Under the pieces are notes generated by a model. It made no database searches. It worked only from the letters and a program-made list of their open reading frames with translations, and was not told the origin of the DNA. A stretch of 64,000 nucleotides of DNA, taken from Eukaryota sp. TZLM1-RC (Eukaryota > Metamonada: BaSk clade). The DNA lies in the NCBI GenBank assembly GCA_040285825.1, contig JAUPSS010000007.1, forward strand, positions 1,896,689-1,960,688, in the 5' to 3' direction. Shown here in pieces: positions 1-8,909 of this stretch. Position numbers and translations under genes: made by a program. Positions within the stretch are counted from its first letter, which is position 1. The number at the start of each line of letters is the position of its first letter.

Positions 1-183
1 AAGAGAAGAATTGGCAGAAATTTCAACAGATTGTTTTGGCAAAATAGAATTGTGTTTTCTATTTTTAAGGGGATGTTTAAGATGGTCTCTGATGCTTTGC
101 TTTCTCTTGGATCTCACTATGAGAGAGTTGCATCTAGTGTTTTTGTTCTGGGAGAGATGGATTTTTTAGATGTTGATTTATAG
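1..183 (+). pseudogene. 3' end of a LINE-B reverse transcriptase ORF (truncated at window edge)
   Basis: An open frame runs from the window edge to TAG at 181-183. It encodes the extreme C-terminus of the LINE family here called LINE-B. The same block (Phe-Trp-Gln-Asn-Arg, then Gly-Ser-His-Tyr-Glu-Arg, ending in Asp-Val-Asp-Leu) recurs at 8313-8452, 25120-25290 and 37438-37551. The rest of the element lies outside the window. No function can be assigned to this tail beyond membership of the LINE protein. Confidence 0.75.
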
Positions 184-454
184 GTTTTGAATAAAATTAA
201 AATTTTGGTAAAAAAAATATGGAAATTGTAGTTTCAATGGGTCTTTCAAAGTCAAAACAAAATATCATCAATAGAAATAGGAGGCACTATATTTTCTACT
301 CAAATCCAGCTTGAGTATACGAGGCTTCCAAGTCAGTTGAGTTGCGCATATAAACAGATAAAGACTAAAATAGGAGTGAAGAATAGGGTCAGTGTGGAAA
401 GGATGAAGCCAATCTAAGTAATTCCATCGTAAATCACCGGGGACATCCTTTCAT
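184..454. other. Intergenic; probable LINE 3' UTR remnant
   Basis: This stretch lies between the LINE-B stop codon and the left terminal repeat of the MULE. The first ~50 bases are A-rich and probably the LINE 3' UTR. I see no ORF, RNA gene or repeat in the rest. Confidence 0.4.
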
Positions 455-480
455 CCCTGAATTCGCTTATTCTCACTCCC
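455..480 (+). repeat. Left terminal inverted repeat of the MULE
   Basis: This 26-base repeat begins CCCTGAATTCGC and ends TCTCACTCCC. It is the reverse complement of 2427-2452 with one mismatch. Confidence 0.75.
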
Positions 481-569
481 TGTTTCCCACTTGTTCAAAC
501 CATTGTTTCTGCTTGCATGTTGTAGCTTGAATATACTCTAGTTGATAGCACTTCATTTGTTCAATATTT

Positions 570-1397
570 CTACTGATTGTTTGAGGATTGTTGTACCAGT
601 TGTTCTTTGAAAGGACAACGTCTTCGTGTATGTCCGAAATTTCGACATAAACTACATTTCCAGATGGTTCTTTGGATGACTGTGCCTTCAACAGAACCAT
701 TGTTTCGTCTTTCTTCGGGGTTGTTGGTTCTAGGCCTACCTCTTGATTGCGCAACTGTTGGAGGTATAAGGCTGGATAATCTCCGTTGTCCAGCAGCAAT
801 CTGTTCTACTGTTGCACCTTTCAAATACCAGTGATGGTGAAACATGGTTGTGTCCAAAGACTTACGATCTTTCAACAACTGTTGCAAATGCTTACAACAA
901 AAAAGACCTGTCTTCGCCATACACTCTTTTACACACACTTGAGTCTCATCAGGAGTTCCTGATACAATTTTCACAACTTCCGCTGTCTTTTTGATGATGA
1001 CATGAGATACCTTTCCATGAACTCTGTCGAACAACCATGCTGCTACATTTTTAAGCGTCTTTCTTTTACTCAGCTCAATAGAACGTGATATTTTCTCCAA
1101 CTGTTTTTCGATGAACTTAGCAATCATAATGACACTTTGTCCGAACTGACGTTGATTAATTTTTAGGTCTCGCTTCATTGCATAATGTCTTGACTCAACT
1201 CTTGACGTAGTTGTTTGGCCCAAGAAATGTCGACCGTGTAAAAAACATTTGATAAATGACTCTTTTCTGGTCATCCACTCGTTCTTCACATAATGTAAGA
1301 CATCAGGGACGTTGCTAAATTCATTACAAAATTCTTCATAAGCAGTATTATGTTGATCTTCATTAGGTTCATTGATCATTCTCAGGAATCTGTTCAT
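570..1397 (-). pseudogene. MULE transposase, C-terminal part with SWIM-like and CCHC zinc motifs
   Basis: This 275-residue frame looks like the C-terminal half of a MULE transposase. It contains the family-typical Thr-Thr-Ser-Arg-Val-Glu-Ser-x-His block near residue 62, a SWIM-like Cys-x3-Cys...Cys-x-His site (ECMAKTGLFCCKH, residues ~157-170) and a CX2CX4HX4C knuckle near the end (CSLCRNFGHTRRRC). The frame extends a few codons upstream of the listed Met. Compared with intact MULE proteins, the part carrying the second catalytic Asp (the DRE...FP...H region) is missing between this frame and the next one upstream, so it cannot be catalytic alone. Confidence 0.7.
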
Positions 1398-1434
1398 AAA
1401 GTAATTGAATTCTGAGTTGGAGCCAAATTAGGAA

Positions 1435-1875
1435 TTACTGAACAATTCTCCGTAACTGTGATAGGATCCATGTATAATCCACAGTTGTTTCGGATTTCAT
1501 GTAACAAAATCCGACATGATAAGTCATAAACGTCGGCGTTGTACCCACAATGGCCAATAAAGGTAATTGATTAACTTCTGTTTTGTAAGTGCAAGCAATT
1601 TGAACCACTGTATGAAATTTTTCATAGTACTTTAATGACTTTTTGTGCAAGAACAAAAAGTGAGTCACATGACCTTCTCTGTTCCACAATAAAAGTACTA
1701 TGAAAGTCTTTTGATGCAAATCCGCGATGAGCTTTTGTACAGATGGTTTCAATCCTAAAGCATCAGTCATAGAACCTTTTAAATTATGAATGTCTTGTGC
1801 ATCAATACAGCAATTGGAATCCTTCAGTTTTAAGCAGTCGACTATTTGGTCAGCATGAATCCATGATTGAATCAT
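1435..1875 (-). pseudogene. MULE transposase core fragment lacking the first catalytic Asp
   Basis: This 146-residue frame holds the start of the MULE transposase fold. The segment IACTYKTEVNQLPLLAIVG matches the family block normally written (L/I)-I-D-x-T-Y-K-T-N...(L)-P-L-L-x-I-V-G, whose Asp is the first residue of the DDE triad. Here that position is Ala (codon GCT near 1609), so catalysis should be lost. The frame is continuous with the upstream FAR1-like frame except for one TGA at 1891-1893. After the TAA at 1435-1437 the reading frame changes. Confidence 0.65.
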
Positions 1876-1890
1876 GTACAGTGCTAAATT

Positions 1891-2412
1891 TCAGAGTTCG
1901 ACACTAAAAGTAGAGCGTCTATATAGAGAGTATATGGACATGTTGTGTGACGGGTGATGATTGTGCTTAAGCACAGAAGTGTCCAGGTCTATGTACCATT
2001 CTGGATAAGGACTCACCTTTCTTTGTCTCAGTATCAAAATAAAAGAACAATTGTTGTCGTAAGAACTATGCTGACGTAATGTTGCAGTGGAATGAACGTT
2101 TGCTGCACTGTGCACACAAGCAAACTTTATATACGAACATGTACTAGTATACTTCAAACTCAAAACACAAATTGCATATCCCTGTTTAAAAGCGGATTCC
2201 TCCAAAAGCCTAACATAGGAATCGACATCTCTTAAACCATGAGGAATTTTTGGAATGACCATCTGATAAGGAATATCACCGCCATCGTTCACAGGATCAC
2301 GTAAATATATCAGGGATACATCATCGCTGACAGAGCACTCAGAATCAGGCGAAGAAACATCAAGATATAAGTCACCAGGATCATATTTATGGGGGTGAGA
2401 ATTATAGTCCAT
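1891..2412 (-). pseudogene. MULE transposase N-terminal FAR1/FLYWCH-like DNA-binding domain
   Basis: This 173-residue frame begins at ATG 2412 and has an acidic, Ser-rich first 40 residues. A FAR1/WRKY-GCM1-like zinc domain follows: FKQGYAICVL near residue 75, Cys residues near 92-98, and a closing HNHHPSHN. Such domains bind the transposon ends in MULEs. The frame ends in TGA at 1891-1893, and five codons later the core fragment begins in the same frame, so this is one gene broken by a nonsense codon. The ATG lies just inside the right inverted repeat. Confidence 0.6.
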
Positions 2413-2426
2413 GTAAAGTTTTTGGA

Positions 2427-2452
2427 GGGAGTGAGAAAAAGCGAATTCAGGG
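2427..2452 (-). repeat. Right terminal inverted repeat of the MULE
   Basis: This 26-base repeat pairs with 455-480. It is followed at 2449-2468 by another partial copy of the same unit (CAGGGAGTGAGAATAAGG), so the right end holds a short tandem duplication. Confidence 0.7.
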
Positions 2453-2453
2453 A

Positions 2454-2918
2454 GTGAGAATAAGGCGTTTCAAATCACAGATCTCCAATATCACCATTGT
2501 TGCTTCCACAATATGTGCTCTGACATATACTGTATTTCTCCTTTCTGTTTTTATCAGCAAACTATTCACAATACATCAAAGGAGTGTCTATGAGATAATA
2601 GACAATTTTATAATATTAGTTTTTGCCTTCTTTTCCACTGGTGTTCTTTTCAGACATGTTGGAGTTGGATGCCTTCTGTTTTTGTGTGTTGGAATGTATG
2701 GACTCGGTTCTTCTATACCTGGCTTGCTCAAAATACGTACAGAATCTGAGTTTTGGTTCATAACAGTAGGGTTCCCTGTATTCTTTCTGTTCACTGTCCC
2801 ACTCAGTACATCAATATTAGCTTTCGTAACGTTCAGATTACGTCGCCATATAACTTACTTCCGTGGTGCTTATTTGCAATTAGAATTCCCTGAAGAAACT
2901 GCTTCGGAATTTGAATAA
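2454..2918 (+). pseudogene. 5'-truncated multi-pass membrane protein gene
   Basis: The frame encodes ~150 residues with four strongly hydrophobic segments (about residues 13-36, 48-66, 68-92 and 98-125), basic residues between them and an acidic C-terminus (FPEETASEFE). I do not recognise the family. The first codon in the open frame is GTG and lies inside the MULE right repeat; the first in-frame ATG is not until about residue 80, inside the third hydrophobic segment. The sequence therefore looks like a host gene whose 5' end was removed or separated by the MULE insertion. It ends (TAA) about 40 bases before the stop of the convergent cystinosin-like remnant. Confidence 0.45.
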
Positions 2919-2955
2919 TAGTTTATTGTAATTTAGATTTATTCACAATTGTTCA

Positions 2956-3277
2956 TTAAACTTTGGTGTTTATAAGAGGATCCTCCTCCTCGGGAGTTTT
3001 GTTTTCTATTATTGCTCTCTGCTTATTTAAAACAAAGTGTTGGAAGATCAATATTTAATCAAAAAATACCTACAATAAGTCCACGACCCATACATACATT
3101 TTGTAATGATGAGCCAAGTTTGGTGAAATTTCTAAACACTGAATAGTTTCCTTCGATGACGGCGTCAACTGTCATTTGTGCAAAAGATAGTGTACCAGCA
3201 GTCATATCCAAGATGATGTTAGTAATGTTAAAGCCCTTTGTACTTTTTCGCTTGAAGTTTAACTGAGGTGAATAAAA
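2956..3277 (-). pseudogene. Cystinosin-like PQ-loop transporter remnant (C-terminal domain)
   Basis: Read on the minus strand, the sequence gives the second PQ-loop repeat of a cystinosin-type lysosomal transporter: YSPQLNFKRKSTKGFN, then a segment aligning with the family's leucine-aspartate-(Phe)-Thr-Gly-Gly...Gln-Met block (NIILDMTAGTLSFAQM), then FTKLGSSLQN. A 28-nt intron (3070-3097, GTATGT...TTGTAG) restores the expected VFFD. The next codon is TAA where the family has a hydrophobic residue; after it the frame continues as ILIFQHF, as expected in the family, to a final TAA at 2956-2958. The N-terminal part is absent, so this is a truncated gene with one nonsense codon. Confidence 0.6.
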
Positions 3278-3554
3278 TGAAGTTCACTGGAAGACTGGGC
3301 AAGGTCAAGTAGCTGATCAGCAATAAAAGGTCTGAGGGATGACGAAGGTGCATTGGAAATAAAAGAACAAAGACGTTCAAGTTGGAAAGAGGGCATTAGC
3401 TAAAAATAGCAAGATGAGAGTAGAATGTAGACCGTGCAGTAGAGTTGAGCACATAGCGTATAGTTGGTCTCTAACAGCATCGTGAACAACTGAGCGATAT
3501 GTAATATTAAAACATATGTACGCTGACGTTGTCTAGTCTTTACATCGTAGACGA
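3278..3554 (-). pseudogene. Degraded LINE-B scrap (antisense) and unassigned sequence
   Basis: About 3455-3520, read on the minus strand, reproduces the LINE-B block FNITYRSVVHDAVRDQLYA seen intact at 47950-48010. The rest (3278-3450) has a short minus-strand frame of about 45 codons and no feature I recognise. Confidence 0.5.
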
Positions 3555-3824
3555 TTGATCACATTATGATAGAAACTTTGTACGAACTCATTGAAACAAC
3601 ACGTTCCCTTGATTGAATATGCTACTGTTATCACCTAAAACAACTCCTTCAACTGTAACCTTTTCAAGAAAGAAAATAGTTGAGGCAGCTTGAGTATCAC
3701 GTATTATAGTGTTTAATTATCATTTTGCTCAGGCTTTGTATTTGTATAGATGTAAGAAGTTGTGAATAAATCAAATTTTTATTGTTGACTGTCTGATTTT
3801 TTCTCGACTGACATATTCACACCA

Positions 3825-5700
3825 ATGGCAAATCTAGAGTTGCCACATCGAGGGCGTGTACTGCCCTGGGAGGTTAACCGTCGTGAGCAACCAATAAACG
3901 ACAGCAAGACGACAGTTCCCGCAAGTGCTGCTCAGTTCTTCTCTACTGCAGCACTTGTTTCAGTTGAAAAACAGTTTCGCTATATTCGAACTGTCACTGT
4001 TCGTCCTGCAATATCCGGAAATGACTTTCTGGTTGTATCAACAACAGTTTTGGTATCAATGCCAAGACTTTGTAATGGTACCTCATCCGACTGTGAGACG
4101 CCCATTCAAGAATCATATGGAAGTGTACCGCGCACTCTAGGATGTCTCTTTCCGACCTGGCTGGCCGTTTCCTCCTATTGGCTTTCAGAAGGGAACCGAC
4201 AACTGGTGCCACTCTGACATTAGAAGCTTTCGCGCAATGCAAATGGCGAACAGCTTTTGTCAAATACTTACTGATGGCCCTGTCTTCTGGGAGCTGAACT
4301 TCTGCAATGGCTACCTTCTTTGAGTGCCCTTGCCCAAAGAAATATGCTTCATTAGTGGTGAACACGACTGCAGCCACTATTCCTGACTCTTTGCGCGCAT
4401 AGTATGATGAAGGTCACCATGAGTACATAATGGACCTATTTACTCAGCAAGTTGCAGACCCTCACCGTTTTGACGCTATGTTGATGCTGGAAAATGTTGA
4501 TTTCAATCCAAACAACATCACCTTCTTATTCACTGCTGGGCTAAATATTTTATCCTTTCTGGAAAATAATGCACCTGACACCATGCGAAGAAATGCCGTG
4601 TCCCCATCCCCCAGTTATTCTCCTGGATTTATCTCTTTTAATCAAAAACTGGAAAAGCATTTTCTCTCTTTTACTGCCAACCACTGTCTGCTGAAAGATC
4701 CATTTGCCTTTTTCAGAAACAAGAAGTATCTGACTTACACAATCAGTTCAGATGCTGTTTCAATCCGCTTCACTTTTTTTGCCTTCAAAAAGAATAAGAA
4801 TCGCCGGACAGCCAGAGAATTGGCAACCACCATAGCTAGTGGGAAAGACGATATACCTGCAAAGAGTCGGAAGCGAAACTCTAGAGTTCAACAACAGGTT
4901 CGTCCTAGGCAACGTCGAAGAACTGACGACGCCTATGAGCCTCCGCCAGTTGATCCAATCGAATATTCATTTTGTGCAATTGAAATCATAATCACAAAAA
5001 TTTGTGTGGTTATTCAATTGGATCAAGAATAGACAATAACAATGTTGATCATCAACTTTCGGGCCTTGTTCTGAATCCAAAGGCAAGGAAGATCATTCAC
5101 CCATTGGTCCTGACCCATGCATCACCAAATTGCTATTTTGCTAAGAATTTACACAAATGTCTTAATGAAATAGCAATGCCTTTGATGTGGGTACCGACAC
5201 AGGAAGAAATCAGCAATCCCGACTTCCCTCTGAGAACTATATTAGACCAACTGCTGATGAATGGAGATCGCCGAGTCCTGCGCCGCAACAAGTTTGATTT
5301 CTTTATAGGAAGGCAAAAAAGAATAATGGGATTTATTGAAAAAATTAAACTAATGGCTAATGGAAGAGAAAGCATAATTTGGTTTGGTAGTGGAGGTAAT
5401 GGGCCATCAAGACAATCTGTGAAAACTCCAAGGAAGCGCTGCTTGAAGGAGATTCAGAAACATTTTACATATGTGAAGCCTAATGGAGATGAATTCTACA
5501 CATCTGCCAAAACGAAATGATGTAAGGTATTCAATCCAAAGGTGTATCACGATGATGAGAGGGTGAACAATGATAAGTTTGTTTGCCCTCAATGTCAGAC
5601 ACTCCAGTCGAGGGACATCTCAGCCTCCAGAAACCAGCTTGAGATTGCCATAAGTGACCACTACTGCAATGAAATACCGGAGGCGTTGGAGACCCCGTAG
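3825..5700 (+). pseudogene. Fanzor-B (TnpB/OrfB-like) nuclease, broken copy A
   Basis: The protein is spread over frames 3825-4217, 4430-5032, 5002-5520 and 5521-5700. The N-terminal region is of unknown fold and includes a basic stretch (PRQRRR). The C-terminal part has the TnpB/Fanzor signature: a GDEFYTS block (RuvC-II type, D-E-x-x-T-S), a zinc finger ending CPQC, and SRDISASRN (RuvC-III type). Known Fanzors are RNA-guided DNA endonucleases; activity here is not expected. Defects relative to copy B: frameshifts near 4140-4430 and about 5010, and TGA at 5518-5520 where copy B has a zinc-finger Cys codon (TGC). Confidence 0.65.
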
Positions 5701-5869
5701 ATAAGTGTTTTTCCATGTATTGTGTACCTGTACGCGTATTGTGATGTTGCTGCTTTAACTATCATTTGATCGTGATATCATATAGTGATAGAACTAAAGT
5801 ATGCTTAACGTCTATCAAGATTGCATGAATTGGTCAAAAGCTAGAAGTGTGTTTTGATAGAAATTCACA
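5701..5869 (+). ncRNA. Candidate guide-RNA (omega-RNA-like) scaffold at the Fanzor-B 3' end
   Basis: Between the ORF stop (5698-5700) and the element's right boundary, ~170 bases show no ORF yet are about as well conserved with copy B (19612-19780) as the coding part. Small potential stems are visible, for example TATCA-TATAG-TGATA and GTAC-CT-GTAC. In TnpB and Fanzor systems the guide RNA scaffold comes from this position and ends at the element boundary. Assignment is by position and conservation only. Confidence 0.35.
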
Positions 5870-5897
5870 GTACTCAAATCCAGTAACTTAAACTATC

Positions 5898-6444
5898 ATG
5901 CTCACTTCTGAACAAATAGATGAATTGACTCAAATCAGCAAGTTTACTCCTAAGGAAATCCGCCGGTTGTATAAACGATTCAGACGTCTCGATATCAACA
6001 GCGACGGTCATATCAGCCATGAAGAGTTTCTTAAACTTCCTGAATTAGCTACAAATCCCCTCAAAGACAGAATTTTGGTCCTTTTTGACAACAACACTGA
6101 AGACTCTGTTAGCTTCAAGTCCTTTATATCCACCCTCAACATTTTCTCTTCGAGAGCCGACAAGAGTGAAAAACTGAAGGCCGCTTTTAAAATCTACGAC
6201 GTTTGTGTCTTCTTGGTTTCGCTCATTTCAGGTTGATGGTGATGGTCTCATCTCCCCTGCTGACCTTACACAGATTGTTAAACTGCTAGTGGGTGAGACT
6301 CTCTCTGAAACACAGATAGAGCAAGTTGTCACAAAAACCATTTCTGAGTCGGATTTTGATTCGGATGGGTTACTCAACTTTGAAGAGTTTGCAAAAACAA
6401 TGAATGTTGTTGATTTTGAAAGTAAGTTCTCTATAAGATTTTGA
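5898..6444 (+). CDS. Calcineurin B-like four-EF-hand protein (one 31-nt intron)
   Basis: Exons 5898-6200 and 6232-6444 join to give 171 residues. The intron (GTTTGT...TTTCAG) falls inside EF-hand 3, and splicing restores the loop as DVDGDGLISPAD. EF1 (DINSDGHISHEE) and EF4 (DFDSDGLLNFEE) are canonical. EF3 has Asp at position 12, and EF2 (DNNTEDSVSFKS) ends in Ser instead of Glu and is probably weak. The RF(R)RLD N-terminal block and LPELATNPL match calcineurin regulatory subunit B; the ending SKFSIRF resembles CHP proteins. Calcineurin B binds the catalytic phosphatase and confers calcium control. The N-terminus is Met-Leu, not Met-Gly, so the usual myristoylation site is absent. The Fanzor-B element ends 29 bp upstream. 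Confidence 0.85.
6201..6231 (+). other. 31-nt spliceosomal intron in the calcineurin B-like gene
   Basis: The intron starts GTTTGTG and ends CATTTCAG. Removal joins ...IYD to VDGDG, exactly the invariant EF-hand 3 start; without splicing the frame stops at once. Confidence 0.85.
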
Positions 6445-6918
6445 GATTCAACTTGAAATTCAATTTGATGTTCTTTAGTTGTTTTTTTCTTAATTGTTGT
6501 TTTATTGTGGGTTAGACTTTGAATCTCTTGTCTCAATGTGTAAAAAGATTTGAGAAATATACCAACAACAAATCAAACGGTGCTTTCATTATCAGCTTAA
6601 ATTCTCGAATTCTACAACCTGCCAAGCAATTTTAATACATTTGATAAGTTTTATTACATTTTAATCAATATTATTAGTCGAGTTAACTGTTCCAAAATTG
6701 ATATAAATAAATGATTGTCAGAAATAGTGTTTCCAAATCATATCGACTTTGAACAAAGGCAATTTGTATGTTTGTGGTTCTAAATAGTTTATATTAAGAC
6801 ATAGACTAAACATTTCATAATTTTGCGTTTTTAATGACAAGTGATCAGCAAAAGCTATCTACAGTATGTCTACAGTTGTCATCATCAAGGAATACCTTGA
6901 ACAACTGTTGCTTTTCTA
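6445..6918. other. Intergenic region, calcineurin B-like to flavodoxin-like
   Basis: AT-rich sequence with no ORF of note. A short ATG-initiated frame of 17 codons at 6867-6920 overlaps the flavodoxin ATG in another frame and could act as an upstream ORF. Nothing else is recognised. Confidence 0.4.
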
Positions 6919-7377
6919 ATGCTCATCACCTACGCCTCTGATCACGAACATTCTACCTCCGCAGCTCAACATGCCCGCCGTCTCCTGGAGCACAATGGTG
7001 TCGCTTCGTCAATTGAAGTTATGAACAACGTTGCTGAAGTGTCCACCCTGACCAAAGAGCCCGTTTTGTTTATCATTCCTTCATACAAAGAAGTACCATC
7101 AACAGCACAGACACTATTTGAGTTTCTAAAACAACATCAAAACACAGACCATTTGAAGAAAGTGAATTATGCCATCGCTGCTTTTGGATCCAGTGAATAC
7201 ATGGGGGAACATGGTGAAGACTACCAGCGTCTAGGCCGCGAACTGGAGTTTCTGTTAGACTCAGCAGGAGCCCATAAGGTTGCTGCCAAAGCTGAATTGG
7301 ATGTAAAGGATGAGAAGGCAGCAATGTCCCAATTCGACCAGTTTATCACAATGATTGCAACAGCAATTAAGAAGTAA
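6919..7377 (+). CDS. Small flavodoxin-like protein
   Basis: The 152-residue protein has the length and layout of a stand-alone flavodoxin or a single flavodoxin domain: first strand and phosphate loop LITYASDHEHST (residues 2-13), a central VLFIIPSYKEVPST where diflavin reductases have the FMN loop, NYAIAAFGSSEYMGE (FMN-binding 90s-type loop, residues ~93-108), and a C-terminal helix. Such proteins bind FMN and carry electrons. An in-frame TGA at 6898-6900 fixes the ATG at 6919. The usual T-G dipeptide of the first loop is replaced (SDHEHST), so FMN binding should not be taken for granted. The stop is followed directly by TAAAA. Confidence 0.65.
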   Translation: MLITYASDHEHSTSAAQHARRLLEHNGVASSIEVMNNVAEVSTLTKEPVLFIIPSYKEVPSTAQTLFEFLKQHQNTDHLKKVNYAIAAFGSSEYMGEHGEDYQRLGRELEFLLDSAGAHKVAAKAELDVKDEKAAMSQFDQFITMIATAIKK

Positions 7378-7717
7378 TAAAATATGTATGTGTCTGTTGT
7401 CATCAAATGCTGTTCACAAATTAAATATCAATAAAAGAAGACAAGAAATTCAATAAGAAAATTTTAATTTAATGAAATTTAATAAACTTGGGGTTCTATA
7501 ATGGATGAACAACTAGAACCTAATGCAAGATGCTAGTCCACTGCATTCCCTGACACTTACTATGTAATCACACCTCAAAGGAGTTACCTCCCTATTACTA
7601 GTATTTTACTCACCTTTTATACTGTTCAATGTTATGAGTTTGAACCATACAAACCAAGATAATATAGGGATTAGAAGCTTTCTATCTTTGTTCAAATTTC
7701 TGCAGACTTGACACGTT
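7378..7717. other. Intergenic region
   Basis: AT-rich sequence between the flavodoxin-like gene and the Fanzor-A remnant. Several AATAAA hexamers occur just after the stop (7430-7480). I see no gene or repeat. Confidence 0.4.
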
Positions 7718-8305
7718 TTGGAGTTTGTTAAAATAGAAATAAAAATGAATTACAAGAATAGTTATATAAATGATGTCCAATATCAAAAAATATTTAGGAA
7801 ACTAACATGGTGGACTGAGATTAATCGCACAAGATTTGAGGCAAAAATGATTCAGAGACTCAAATCAGTAGTTGGCGATCCCAGCCAAGTAGTTATTGGA
7901 ATCGGAGACTGGGAACAACGAAAACACATGAAATTCAAAGACCCTATAAAAGGAAAAAATTTGGGTATTTTATTTAAAAAAGCTGGTCATAAACTCTCTT
8001 TATTTGATGAATTCCGAACCAGTTGATGTTGTTTCAACTGTAAGAGAGCGGCGAAAACAGTTGAAACGTTCCAATGGTGTAGAAATCCAAGGCCATGAAA
8101 GAGGAATCAGATGTCTATGTGGAAATCATGCGATAGAAATGCTTAGTTGAATAAGTTGACAGTCATTGAAGCACGCACAATGTAAATAGTGAAGAGGTAC
8201 CAGTATACCTGCACAGAACCAATAATGATGAATGTTTTAAGGAGAAAATCTTCCACTTCTCAAAAACTCAGTCCCTCTACATTGGTGTAAAAAGGATACT
8301 TATTT
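7718..8305 (+). pseudogene. Fanzor-A nuclease remnant, copy a
   Basis: The frame 7718-8026 encodes 102 residues with the Fanzor/TnpB segment GIGDWEQRKHMKF...LGILFKKAGHKLSLFDEFRTS, where D-E-F-R-T-S is the RuvC-II-type motif before the zinc finger. The next codon is TGA where copy c has TGC (Cys); beyond it the zinc-finger region continues readably but with further stops and a deletion (to ~8170), and the last part (~8235-8305) matches the C-terminal tail of copies b and c. The N-terminal part with RuvC-I is absent. It abuts a LINE-B tail at ~8313. Confidence 0.65.
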
Positions 8306-8312
8306 CCAGTTA

Positions 8313-8452
8313 TCGGAATTGTGTTTTCTATTTTTAAGGGGATGTTGAAGATGGTTTCTGATGCTTTGCTTCCTCTTGGATCTCACTATGAGAAGGTTGC
8401 ATCTAGTTGTTTTGTTTTCGGAGAGATGGATTATTTAGATGTTGATTTGTAA
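8313..8452 (+). pseudogene. 5'-truncated LINE-B tail
   Basis: The sequence encodes RIVFSIFKGMLKMVSDALL...VDL and ends in TAA, matching the final ~46 codons of LINE-B (compare 1-183). An A-rich AATAAATAAATA tail follows. It is a typical severely 5'-truncated insertion, joined directly to the Fanzor-A remnant. Confidence 0.7.
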
Positions 8453-8909
8453 GTTTTCTAATAAATAAATATATTTGAAAAAATGTATCGGAAAGAAATT
8501 GTTGGAAGTGTATTTCGGCTTTCCAAAACTCCCGAGCTATAAAGAAAATTTTCTATTTATTTCTATTTTCAGCACGGAAAAAATATTTTATTTTATTTTA
8601 TTTCGTTAGAAATCTGTAGTTCAAAAATATAGTCATCTTGAACACAATCATCCTACTCCTCTTTTCCCAGACGAAAACTCCCTGAGTTACGTTTACAACG
8701 AACTGTTTCTTTTACAGATTGTTACGTTACGATGTCGGGTACAAACAATGCTGTGAAAAGTGACCTTAAATCTGGGTGAAAAATTCAAGTCTTATTTCTG
8801 ACGTAATATATCATTTTAAAAGTATGAAAGTGGGAAATAAATAGAAAATAAATTAACTTTTTGTTTGTCTTCCAAAACCTGCTTTCATTGTTATAAACCT
8901 TCTGTAAGA
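8453..8909. other. Intergenic region upstream of the M16C protease
   Basis: AT-rich sequence with a run of TTTTA/TTTTATTTTA repeats at ~8580-8610. It should contain the protease promoter, but I recognise no specific element. An in-frame TAA at 8838-8840 limits the start of the following gene. Confidence 0.4.

Larger units (their letters stand above)
455..2452 (-). mobile_element. Defective Mutator-like (MULE) DNA transposon
   Basis: Inverted repeats at 455-480 and 2427-2452 match at 25 of 26 positions and enclose three consecutive minus-strand frames: a FAR1-like N-terminal domain, the start of a MULE transposase core, and a C-terminal part with a SWIM-like zinc site and a CCHC knuckle. The right repeat continues with a second partial copy of the same unit (to about 2468), so the left end may have lost its outermost bases. 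No clear target-site duplication is seen. The transposase is dead: one TGA separates the first two frames, the core has an internal deletion, and the first catalytic Asp is replaced. Confidence 0.75.
3555..5869 (+). mobile_element. Fanzor-B element, copy A
   Basis: The segment is homologous throughout to 19612-21961 on the other strand; similarity starts at about 3555 and ends abruptly at AATTCACAG (about 5869), which defines the unit. It carries a broken ORF (3825-5700) with TnpB/OrfB-type RuvC and zinc-finger motifs, then ~170 bp of conserved non-coding sequence. No inverted repeats were found at this copy's ends. The right end is 29 bp upstream of the calcineurin B-like start codon, so the element probably supplies part of that gene's promoter or 5' UTR region. 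Confidence 0.7.

Noticed and set aside
5002-5520. Fanzor-B frames read as a conventional transposase or integrase
   Set aside because: No DDE spacing fits; the D-E-F-Y-T-S, Cys-pair and R-D-I-S-A-S-R-N series matches TnpB/Fanzor instead.
6420-6480. A second intron at GTAAGT (6421) near the end of the calcineurin B-like gene
   Set aside because: The unspliced ending SKFSIRF matches the family C-terminus and a spliced product would end in low-complexity sequence.
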